Source: UBA583 sp964562045 (lineage in GTDB: Archaea; Nanobdellota; Nanobdellia; Woesearchaeales; UBA583). From it: 64,000 nucleotides of DNA. The first letter of the stretch is position 1, and each line of letters opens with the position of its first letter. Location: the NCBI GenBank assembly GCA_964562045.1, contig CAZLRR010000001.1:1-64000 (forward strand), written 5' to 3'. Positions 34,306 to 41,183 of the stretch are shown in pieces. The notes under the pieces were generated by a model. That model was given only the letters and a program-made list of their open reading frames with translations, had not been told where the DNA came from and did no database searches. Made by a program: the position numbers and the translations under genes.

Positions 34306-34491
34306 GGCTCTGTCCGGAAATTGACAAGACCTATTTTTTAGTCTAAATTTAGGAAGAAACTCTTTGAATTCAAAGTGTCCCGAACGAATAAAATGAGTGA
34401 CCGCATTTTTAACTGAAAGCTAAAAATTTGGGAGGTTTGGGGAAAATCAATTTTCTAAAAAATAGGTTTGTTTTATATTCCGGATAGGGCC
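34306..34491. mobile_element. MITE-like element with inverted repeats and 8-bp flanking repeat
   Basis: The 186-bp element begins GGCTCTGTCCGGAA and ends with the inverse TTCCGGATAGGGCC. The imperfect arms (34306-34341 and 34455-34491) continue through CCTATTTTTTAG/CTAAAAAATAGG. AAAAAATC flanks both sides (34298-34305, 34492-34499), as after target-site duplication. There is no coding capacity. The interior has GTGTCCCGAACGA and GAGTGACCG, diverged forms of blocks in the tRNA-Trp/His type A element. An 8-bp duplication would suit a family such as IS1595, but no transposase is present here. Confidence 0.7.
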
Positions 34492-34545
34492 AAAAAATCA
34501 GAAACTTTATAAAAAAAATTGTATTATTTATAGTTATTCTAGCAT

Positions 34546-34620
34546 GACCGAGTTAGTGTAATCTGGTTAGCACAGAGGATTGTGGTTCCTCTAGTTCGGG
34601 TTCAAATCCCGGGCTCGGTC
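34546..34620 (+). tRNA. tRNA-His (anticodon GTG)
   Basis: The gene starts with an encoded extra G (G-1) facing C73, the identity element of tRNA-His. The anticodon stem is GAGGA/TCCTC around TTGTGGT, and the T stem is TCGGG/CCCGG around TTCAAAT. A TATA-like CTTTATAAAA lies about 38 nt upstream (34504-34513). Its last 20 bases start a 130-bp tandem repeat. Confidence 0.94.
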
Positions 34621-34860
34621 CTTATAATTTTATACCTTGCCGAGATTTTCACCCTGCTAAAGCAGGTTCGGTCACTCCAAAATCTTCGATTTTCTCGTTC
34701 GGAACACTTCTACACTTCGTTGCGAAGAGTTTCAAATCCCGGGCTCGGTCCTTATAATTTTATACCTTGCCGAGATTTTCACCCTGCTAAAGCAGGTTCG
34801 GTCACTCCAAAATCTTCGATTTTCTCGTTCGGAACACTTCTACACTTCGCTATGAAGAGC
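34601..34860 (+). repeat. 130-bp tandem repeat beginning with the tRNA-His 3' end
   Basis: Unit 1 (34601-34730) starts inside tRNA-His at TTCAAATCCC. Unit 2 (34731-34860) repeats it almost exactly, including the 20-base tRNA end at 34731-34750. Each unit has GATTTTCACCCTGCT, GGTTCGGTCACTCC, the hairpin AAAATCTTCGATTTT and GTTCGGAACACTT. A third, diverged tRNA-end copy (TTCAAATCCTGAGCCCGGGC, near 34909-34928) follows the hairpin AGAAATCACAGATTTCT and GGCGGTTTGTTTCGCA. This is the type A element of tRNA-Trp in the same orientation. Confidence 0.78.
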
Positions 34861-34957
34861 AAGAGAAATCACAGATTTCTGGCGGTTTGTTTCGCAAGCT
34901 CACAAACTTTCAAATCCTGAGCCCGGGCTTTTTATTCTCAAAAGATAAGAAAAAGTA

Positions 34958-34965
34958 TTATAAAC
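34958..34965 (+). promoter_or_regulatory. TATA box after the tRNA-His repeats
   Basis: TTATAAAC is centred about 25 nt before the ATG at 34986 and supports that start over the upstream one inside the repeat. Confidence 0.45.
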
Positions 34966-34985
34966 TTAAATTAAATAATTATTTT

Positions 34986-35543
34986 ATGAAAGAGAGAGTT
35001 AGAATAACTAAGAATAGTAATTTTTATAAGGATTTTCGTGAAACAAATCCTGCTCTTGTTTTAGGACTGATTATTATTTCACTAGGATTTTATGTTATAG
35101 ATTGGATTTTTTTAAGAAATAAAGAGTTTGAAGAAATAGATAAGCATGCGCCAGACTCTAAAAGAGGAGCAATTTTACTTATGATTATTCCTTTTATGTG
35201 GTTTTTTATAATGATTGTTTTAAAGCATATTATTTTCTCCCCTAAGAGTCCTTTTTTAGGAATAGTGGAAATAAGTGGATGGCTTTTGATTATTTTTTTG
35301 ATATTGAAATATTTGTATGATTTCTGTATTTCGTTTGGATTTATTACTAAAACTAATGGAGCAATTTGGTTTTTGTTTTTTTTACCTATTGTTCCTGCAG
35401 GAATTGGAGCACTTCTAGGATATCCTATATTTTTAATTTTGCTTTTTTTACCCGCAATTGTTATACCTGCAATGCAGGCAGAGTTGAATACTACCTTTAA
35501 TAAAATAACTATTAAGAAAAAGTATGATATTTTTTATAATTAA
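34986..35543 (+). CDS. Hypothetical integral membrane protein
   Basis: 185 residues from the ATG giving MKERVRITKN. Earlier in-frame codons are inside the tRNA repeat and are rejected. About five membrane helices are visible: near 22-40, 62-85, 95-112, 125-145 and 145-165. Charged loops lie between the first two. Not recognised. It is convergent with the gene that follows ftsY. Confidence 0.68.
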   Translation: MKERVRITKNSNFYKDFRETNPALVLGLIIISLGFYVIDWIFLRNKEFEEIDKHAPDSKRGAILLMIIPFMWFFIMIVLKHIIFSPKSPFLGIVEISGWLLIIFLILKYLYDFCISFGFITKTNGAIWFLFFLPIVPAGIGALLGYPIFLILLFLPAIVIPAMQAELNTTFNKITIKKKYDIFYN

Positions 35544-35555
35544 ATTCTCGATAAT

Positions 35556-36341
35556 TTATTCGTAATTTTTTTGGGGTATAATTATTGTAATTCCGTAAAT
35601 AGATTCTTTTTCAGAAAATGGATTTGTTCCACTTTTTATAGGTTTTAAAACAACTGCAGAATTTGAAGGATTTTCAGTTTCACCAACATAATAGTCTACA
35701 AGAGTTGGAGTAACATCAATTCCCCAGTAATTTTCAGTTGCACCAACCCAGGAATCTTGTTTGTATGGTTTATAGATATAAAAATAAACCCCGAGTGAGT
35801 TTTCGTTATCTACTACGTAATTTTTTGATTTTAAAGTTTCAAATAAAAAGTATTCATTCATATTATTGGTTTCAGTATCTTCTTTTAAACTATCATATTT
35901 GGTATTATTTAATTCTTTAAGTAGCTCTTGTGAAAAGTCTTTTTCGTTTTTTCCTTGAATTTCTCCACAATAAATGACAAGTCCTTTCTCTTTAGAGTGT
36001 TCGCCCATAAAATCTTCTTTGGAAAATTTGTTCCAGCATTGAGAGATTAGTTGAGCTGCATTATTTACGGATTTTTCACTAACTTTTATTGTTTTTGAAG
36101 GGCAATTTTCTTCTATTGCAAATTGAAGTTTTGAGTTTGGTTCATCTAAATCTTCACCAAAGAATGCAGGCAATCCATCAACTCTTGACATGAATTGTTT
36201 ACATTCAATTAGAGAAGAGTCATAGTTGCTGCTTTCAAACATATTTTGCAGGAATGAAAAAATTATAAGAAAACCTACAAGTCCAATTATTATTCCAAGT
36301 ACTGCTTGGTAATGCAATCCTGCTTTTTTATTGCTGTTCAT
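35556..36341 (-). CDS. Membrane-anchored secreted protein downstream of ftsY
   Basis: About 261 residues. I start at MNSNKKAGLHYQ, which overlaps the ftsY end by 14 bases. The sequence KKAGLHYQ followed by the helix AVLGIIIGLVGFLIIFSFL resembles a class III or pilin-type leader. A soluble extracytoplasmic domain with four cysteines (ECKQF, ENCPS, SQCWN, IYCGE) follows, probably forming two disulfides. Not recognised. Pairing with the SRP receptor gene may only be translational convenience. Confidence 0.68.
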   Translation of the reverse strand: MNSNKKAGLHYQAVLGIIIGLVGFLIIFSFLQNMFESSNYDSSLIECKQFMSRVDGLPAFFGEDLDEPNSKLQFAIEENCPSKTIKVSEKSVNNAAQLISQCWNKFSKEDFMGEHSKEKGLVIYCGEIQGKNEKDFSQELLKELNNTKYDSLKEDTETNNMNEYFLFETLKSKNYVVDNENSLGVYFYIYKPYKQDSWVGATENYWGIDVTPTLVDYYVGETENPSNSAVVLKPIKSGTNPFSEKESIYGITIIIPQKNYE

Positions 36342-37692
36342 CTTTGTCTGCTCTAAATAGTTTGTATGCGATTTCTGCGGCATCAAATTTTATTAAGTCA
36401 TCGTATGTTTGACCAATTCCAAGGAAAAATATTGGTTTTTCTATAGAGTATGCAGTTGTTACAACTGAACCTGGCCGTTCGTCAGTGTCAATTTTTGTAA
36501 GTATTACTCCGTCAATTCCAAGACCTTTGTCGAAAAGTTCGATTTGTTCAAGTAAGTCATTTCCTGCAATTGAATCTCCTATAAATACTACCATGTCAGT
36601 TTTTGCAACACGTTTTATTTTTTGTAATTCAAGCATTAAATTTGGGTTGTTTGGCATTCTTCCGGCTGTGTCTACAAGCACAACGTCAAGGTTTTTTGCT
36701 TTGGCGTGTTCAATTGCATCAAATGCAACTGCCGCAGGATCTGAACCTCCCGAGTGTTTTATTAGTTTGAAACCTACTTTTTTTGCATGTTCGTCAAGTT
36801 GTTCAACTGCTGCTGCTCTGAATGTGTCTGAGGCCGAGACTACGACTTGAAGGTTGTTTTTTTGCAGGAAGTGTACAAGTTTTGCAATTGAAGTGGTTTT
36901 TCCAGTCCCGTTAACTCCAAGAATTAGAATTTTTGCTGGTTTTTCGATTTCTTTTAGTTTTTCTAAAAAATCTGATTCTCTTGATTTTAAAACAATTTCA
37001 ACTTCTTGAGTCATTACTTCTCTTACTTTTTCAGATAATGAAAATCTGCTAAAGCTATTTCCTATTATTGTTTCTCGCAATTTTTCTTCTATTTTTTGTA
37101 CAATTTCAAAAGCAATATTTATTTCAAGTAAGAAAACTTCAATCTCTACCCAGAGTCTTTCGAATTCTTCTTCACTAATTGTTTTTTTTGTGAAAGCCGA
37201 GGTTGCTTTTGAGAAGAAACCTTCTTTTTTTACTTCTTTTGCTGGTTCTTCTTCAAGGGGGGGCGGAGGTAAGTCTTGATCATCAAATTCTGGTGGTGGG
37301 GGCAAATCTTCTGATGAAGTTTCAATTACTTTTTCTTTTTTTTCTTGTATTTCTTTTAATTCTTGTTTTTCTATTTCTTCTTCTTTTTTTATTTTATTTT
37401 CAAGCTCGGTTTTATGTTCTTGAGTTTGAGTTATTTTTTTTCCTTCTTTTATTTCTTCTTTTTCTTGATTGTCAACTCCTTCTAGCATATCTTCTTCTAC
37501 TTTTTCTATTTCGGCTAGTTCCTTTTTCTCTTTCTTTGAAACTTTTTTTGCTTCTCTTTTCAAATCTTCCACAGGTTCTGGAATATCAAGATCTTCTTGG
37601 GGCTCCGGAATTATATCTTGCGGTTCTTCTTCTATTAACTCTTCAGTTTTTGAAAATACTCCTTTTAATTTGTCTTTAATTTTTCCAAACAT
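36328..37692 (-). CDS. ftsY: Signal recognition particle receptor FtsY
   Basis: The membrane-side GTPase partner of SRP54. The first 150 residues are a low-complexity acidic and lysine-rich A domain with a DLPPPPEFDDQDLPPPPLEE-type proline stretch. The NG domain follows: P-loop GVNGTGKTT near 258-266, DTFRAAAVEQL, DTAGRM and TKIDTDERPGS. SRP54 is at the start of the window, so both GTPases of the targeting cycle are present. The total of 454 residues reflects the long A domain. Confidence 0.96.
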   Translation of the reverse strand: MFGKIKDKLKGVFSKTEELIEEEPQDIIPEPQEDLDIPEPVEDLKREAKKVSKKEKKELAEIEKVEEDMLEGVDNQEKEEIKEGKKITQTQEHKTELENKIKKEEEIEKQELKEIQEKKEKVIETSSEDLPPPPEFDDQDLPPPPLEEEPAKEVKKEGFFSKATSAFTKKTISEEEFERLWVEIEVFLLEINIAFEIVQKIEEKLRETIIGNSFSRFSLSEKVREVMTQEVEIVLKSRESDFLEKLKEIEKPAKILILGVNGTGKTTSIAKLVHFLQKNNLQVVVSASDTFRAAAVEQLDEHAKKVGFKLIKHSGGSDPAAVAFDAIEHAKAKNLDVVLVDTAGRMPNNPNLMLELQKIKRVAKTDMVVFIGDSIAGNDLLEQIELFDKGLGIDGVILTKIDTDERPGSVVTTAYSIEKPIFFLGIGQTYDDLIKFDAAEIAYKLFRADKDEQQ

Positions 37693-37745
37693 TATAATTA
37701 TTTTAAATTGTCAATGTTTATAAAACTTTATGTCCAGTATATGCT

Positions 37746-38132
37746 ATGAAAAGTGTTAGTGTTAAAACAAACCAGGAGAAGGAATTTATTGAAATTACTA
37801 AGGAAGTTCAAAAACAGATTCCAGAAAATTTTGAGGGGGCGGTTTTAGTTTCTACATCGCATACTACTGCCGCGATTACTATTAATGAGAATGCTGATCC
37901 TGATGTTCAATCTGATATGATTAAGAAGTTCAAGGAAATTTCTTCTGATTCTCGATATAAACATTTCGAGGGAAATAGTGATTCGCATGTTTTGAGTTCT
38001 TTGGTTGGAAGTTCTGAAATAGTTCCAATTAATGAAGGAGAATTAGTTTTAGGAAGATGGCAAGGAATTTATTTTTGCGAGTTTGATGGACCACGAGAGA
38101 GAAAAGTTAATTTGACTTTCTTGAGAACTTAA
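37746..38132 (+). CDS. YjbQ family (UPF0047) protein
   Basis: 128 residues with the family pattern: VSTSHTTAAITINENADPDVQSDM, quoted here as STSHTTAAI and INENADPDV, then the segment EGNSDSHVLSSLVGSS and the end GRWQGIYFCEFDGPRERKV. Members have weak thiamin phosphate synthase activity in vitro; the physiological role is unclear. Conserved His and Asp/Glu residues are present. It is divergent from ftsY. Confidence 0.92.
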   Translation: MKSVSVKTNQEKEFIEITKEVQKQIPENFEGAVLVSTSHTTAAITINENADPDVQSDMIKKFKEISSDSRYKHFEGNSDSHVLSSLVGSSEIVPINEGELVLGRWQGIYFCEFDGPRERKVNLTFLRT

Positions 38133-38143
38133 CTTTTTATATT

Positions 38144-38800
38144 TTATTTATACCTTCTTAATTCTTCTCCGTGCAGAACGTAATGTTGAAGCTCTACTGG
38201 CCTCCAACTATCTTCTATTAAGTCTGCTCTGAGCCATTTTGAGAGTTCTTTTGCATTTCCAATTGTTGCAGAGAGTCCAACGATTCTAATTTTTGGAAAT
38301 TTGGTTTTGAAGATGCTTAGAAGAATTTCAAGAGTTGGGCCCCTTGATTCGTCATTTAAAAGGTGAATTTCATCAACTATTAATAGTCCGATTCCGTCTA
38401 GGATTTTTTTATCATGACGAATTAAAGAGTCTAGTTTTTCGGAGGTTACAATTAAAATGTCGAATTCGTAATTATAGGTTTCTGATTGCAGATCTCCCAC
38501 AGAAATTCTAATGTTAAAATCTTCCCCATAATATTGTTTGAAATCTTTGAATTTTTCTGCAGCTAAGGCTTTTAGTGGGACAATATATAGAACTTTCTTT
38601 TTTTTGTTTAAGAGAACATCAAGCATTGCAAGCTCGGCCACAAAAGTTTTTCCGGAGGCGGTTGGAGAACATACAATTTGATTATGGTTATTTTCGAAAA
38701 GTCCTTTTTCTATTGATTTTTCCTGAGAAGGTCTTAATTCTTCGATGTTTTGTTTTTTGAGATATTTTCTAATATTTTCAGGAATTTTTTCAACTGACAT
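38144..38800 (-). CDS. Truncated Ski2/Hel308-like helicase, RecA1 domain only
   Basis: 218 residues covering only the first RecA domain of a superfamily 2 helicase. Q-motif-like LRPSQEKSIEKGL is followed by Walker A SPTASGKT (45-52), motif Ia VPLKALAAEK, DEIH (143-146) and SAT in GLSATIG. It stops shortly after WRPVELQHYV, the point where Hel308 and Ski2 continue into RecA2. The stop is clean and the space beyond belongs to the convergent yjbQ-like gene, so motifs IV-VI are not in this locus. It could be a split gene, a remnant or an ATPase-only protein. Confidence 0.85.
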   Translation of the reverse strand: MSVEKIPENIRKYLKKQNIEELRPSQEKSIEKGLFENNHNQIVCSPTASGKTFVAELAMLDVLLNKKKKVLYIVPLKALAAEKFKDFKQYYGEDFNIRISVGDLQSETYNYEFDILIVTSEKLDSLIRHDKKILDGIGLLIVDEIHLLNDESRGPTLEILLSIFKTKFPKIRIVGLSATIGNAKELSKWLRADLIEDSWRPVELQHYVLHGEELRRYK

Positions 38801-38842
38801 CTAATTAGGGTAGGTTAGGAATGTTTATTAAGTTAATGGTAA

Positions 38843-40762
38843 TCACATCAACTTCTTTAAAATTTGACTAATTGCTTTCCCGTCAACTTTTCCCCCAAAA
38901 GCTTTCATTGCGTGTCCCATTAAAGCTCCAAATGGAGCGCCTTTATTTTTTTCTACGATTTCTTTTAGTTTTGTTTCTATTTCTTTTGAATCTATTTCGT
39001 CTCCAAGAAGACCTTTTTCTTCAATGTAATTTTTTAGGTTTGAAATTTCACAAAGTTTGTCTTTGTATAAGGAAACGAAAATGTCACGAATTGTTTTTTG
39101 AGTTAGGTTGTTTTCTGTCGATATCTTTAATAAGTCTTCAAGCAAAGTTTCTTTGAAATCAATTGGTTCTAAATTGTCTCTTTTTTTGATGTCTTTTGGA
39201 AGTTCGAAAATTATTGAATAGAGTGCAGAAGCTGATTTTGTGGAAACGTTCAAAAGTTTTTTTATGCTTGTTTCATCGTATTTTGAGAGGATTTCTAAAA
39301 TTTTTGCTTCTTCTAAATTTAGTTCTTTTTTTAGTCTTTCTATTTTGTTGTCATAGAGTTCGGGAAGCTTGAGTTTTTCAATTTCTTTTTTGTTAATTTC
39401 TATTTCTGGAATGTCAGTTTCTGGATACATTCTAGCGCTTCCGGGCATAGGTCTTAAGTGTTTTGTTAGAGTGCCTTTTGGATCTACTTGTCTAACTTCG
39501 CTTGGAACTCCGAGGATAAAATCTGGGAGTATTTCAACTATTGTTTTAAGGGCTGATTCTGCAATTTCTTTTTTTTGTGCGATTAAAATAAATGAGTCTT
39601 CTTTTTTGTTTTTTAGATGTTTGTGGATTTTGTCAACTTCTTCTTGCGTTATTCCATATTTTGGGAGTTCATCGCTATGGAATAAACCTTTAATTTGGTG
39701 AAATTGTTGTTTTACTCTATCACTTATCTCTGTTGCAAATCTGTAATTTTCTTGAATTTCGTGCCCAAGAATTCCTTTGAATCCGAATAATTTTAGCGCT
39801 AAGATTTTTGAGCCTTTTTCTTCTAGATTTGATTTTAATACTTTGGATTCTGTATTTTTTAGAAGAGTTGTTAAGTCGTAAATTTCATAGTCTGAAAAGT
39901 TGTCTGCGTTAACTTTTCTTTGTTTTAGTAAGTCTTTTATTGAGAGTAAAATTTTTTGTCTTCTGATTTCACCTTTAATTACTTCTGGAATTAGTTTTAG
40001 ATTTTGTGCACCTTTTATCTCTATTCTTGTTCCGCCAGAAATTGATACGTTTAAATCTTGACGAATTGTTCCAATTCCTCTTTTTGTTTCGTTAAATGAT
40101 CTTAAGATGTTTCCGATTTGAAGTGCTGCTGCTTGTGCTTCTTCTGGATTGTGAAGGTTTGGTCCAGTAGTTATTTCAATCAATGGAATTCCTTGTCTAT
40201 CTAGTGCGAAAACAGTTTTATTCCCGTGTTTTTCAACGATTTTTGAAGCATCTTCTTCTAGGTTTACTCCATCTATTGAAATCGTTCCAGCTTTTGTTTC
40301 TAAATGCCCTCCAAATCCAAGCATTGCTGTTCTTTGGTATCCTGAAACTACTGAACCATTAATGATTAGTTTTCGCATGAATTGGATTTTGTCAAAGAGT
40401 TTTAAGTTTAGCATTTTTGAAACTTTTAATACTGTTTGTAATGCTTTGGGGTTTGGTCCTTTTGGGGGCTCTTCGTCTAAATCAACTAAACATGCACATT
40501 TGTCGTTGTAAATGTATTCGAAGGTTTTTCCTTTTTTGAATTCTGAAAGTGCTGCTTTGTCAATCTCTCCTGTTTCAGAGAGTGAGAATCTAAGTTTTCT
40601 CTCAATTTTTTTATCCATATCTTTGTTTGGTAAAATGTTTGATGGACATGTGCAGAAAAGTTTTCCCGTGTCTAGTTGTTGATGAATTTCAAGTCCACAG
40701 ATTAACCCAAGTTTTTCATAGTCAAGATTTTTCAAAGAATCAAGTGTAATTAATTTACTCAT
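38843..40762 (-). CDS. gatE: Glutamyl-tRNA(Gln) amidotransferase subunit E
   Basis: Part of the archaeal GatDE enzyme that converts Glu-tRNA-Gln to Gln-tRNA-Gln. The 639 residues start near YEKLGLICGLEIHQQLDT, typical of GatB/GatE, and continue with FCTCPS, RQGIPLIEI and MPGSARMYPETDIPEIEI. An AspRS-like insertion typical of GatE and a YqeY-like tail (GAPFGALMGHAMKAFGGKVDG) complete it. GatD is not in this window. Confidence 0.96.
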   Translation of the reverse strand: MSKLITLDSLKNLDYEKLGLICGLEIHQQLDTGKLFCTCPSNILPNKDMDKKIERKLRFSLSETGEIDKAALSEFKKGKTFEYIYNDKCACLVDLDEEPPKGPNPKALQTVLKVSKMLNLKLFDKIQFMRKLIINGSVVSGYQRTAMLGFGGHLETKAGTISIDGVNLEEDASKIVEKHGNKTVFALDRQGIPLIEITTGPNLHNPEEAQAAALQIGNILRSFNETKRGIGTIRQDLNVSISGGTRIEIKGAQNLKLIPEVIKGEIRRQKILLSIKDLLKQRKVNADNFSDYEIYDLTTLLKNTESKVLKSNLEEKGSKILALKLFGFKGILGHEIQENYRFATEISDRVKQQFHQIKGLFHSDELPKYGITQEEVDKIHKHLKNKKEDSFILIAQKKEIAESALKTIVEILPDFILGVPSEVRQVDPKGTLTKHLRPMPGSARMYPETDIPEIEINKKEIEKLKLPELYDNKIERLKKELNLEEAKILEILSKYDETSIKKLLNVSTKSASALYSIIFELPKDIKKRDNLEPIDFKETLLEDLLKISTENNLTQKTIRDIFVSLYKDKLCEISNLKNYIEEKGLLGDEIDSKEIETKLKEIVEKNKGAPFGALMGHAMKAFGGKVDGKAISQILKKLM

Positions 40763-40863
40763 AAACTTAGATAAAAGTAAATACTATATAAATTTTATTA
40801 ATAAAAAACAAGAAGAAAAAATAAGGAGTCAGTAGAAATAGCAAAAACCAAAAATATAAAATT

Positions 40864-40930
40864 CTAGCAATTTTTTGCTAGTTCGAGGCGTTTGGTTCTG
40901 TAGTGTATATTCATACATAAAGAACCAAAC
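40864..40930. ncRNA. Possible structured RNA with two stems
   Basis: Two perfect stems lie in the 198-bp gap between gatE and rpoN. CTAGCAA/TTGCTAG closes a TTTT loop (40864-40881), and GTTTGGTTCT/AGAACCAAAC encloses 21 nt (40890-40899, 40921-40930). Both are longer than chance favours in this AT-rich background. The structure could be a leader or 3' element or a small RNA; no known family is recognised. Confidence 0.35.
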
Positions 40931-40960
40931 AACGAAGAAATAGTGAAAAAGGGCAGAATT

Positions 40961-41152
40961 TTATTTGAAAGCTGCTACTGTGTCAATCATATCTACGTGA
41001 GACATAACTGCTCCTCTACAACAAAATCTTTCAAGTTTTAGCTCGTCAAGAGCTTCTTTAATTGATTTGCCTGATTTTAGAAGTTCTTGGTATTTTTCCC
41101 ATTTACTTCCGATTGGTTTACCACATGAAAAACATCTTACTGGAATTATCAT
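40961..41152 (-). CDS. rpoN: RNA polymerase subunit N (Rpb10 homologue)
   Basis: 63 residues with the zinc-binding CFSCGKPIG near the N-terminus and the paired cysteines of RFCCRGAVMSHVDMID, the classic CX2C...CC motif of RpoN/Rpb10. This small subunit helps assemble RpoB and RpoD. Length and motifs are normal. Confidence 0.95.
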   Translation of the reverse strand: MIIPVRCFSCGKPIGSKWEKYQELLKSGKSIKEALDELKLERFCCRGAVMSHVDMIDTVAAFK

Positions 41153-41183
41153 ACTATATAAGAACTAAAAAGTATTTATAAAT

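Noticed and set aside
34601..34860. CRISPR array at the tRNA-His tandem repeat
   Set aside because: The units are 130 bp with no unique spacers, and no cas genes occur in the window.
34582..34920. 112-codon frame starting inside tRNA-His
   Set aside because: It lies wholly in the tRNA and its tandem repeat, has no promoter or ribosome site, and its internal repetition reflects the 130-bp DNA units.
38144..38800. Missing helicase half hidden in another frame downstream
   Set aside because: The sequence beyond the stop is the intact convergent YjbQ-family gene, with no helicase motifs in any frame.
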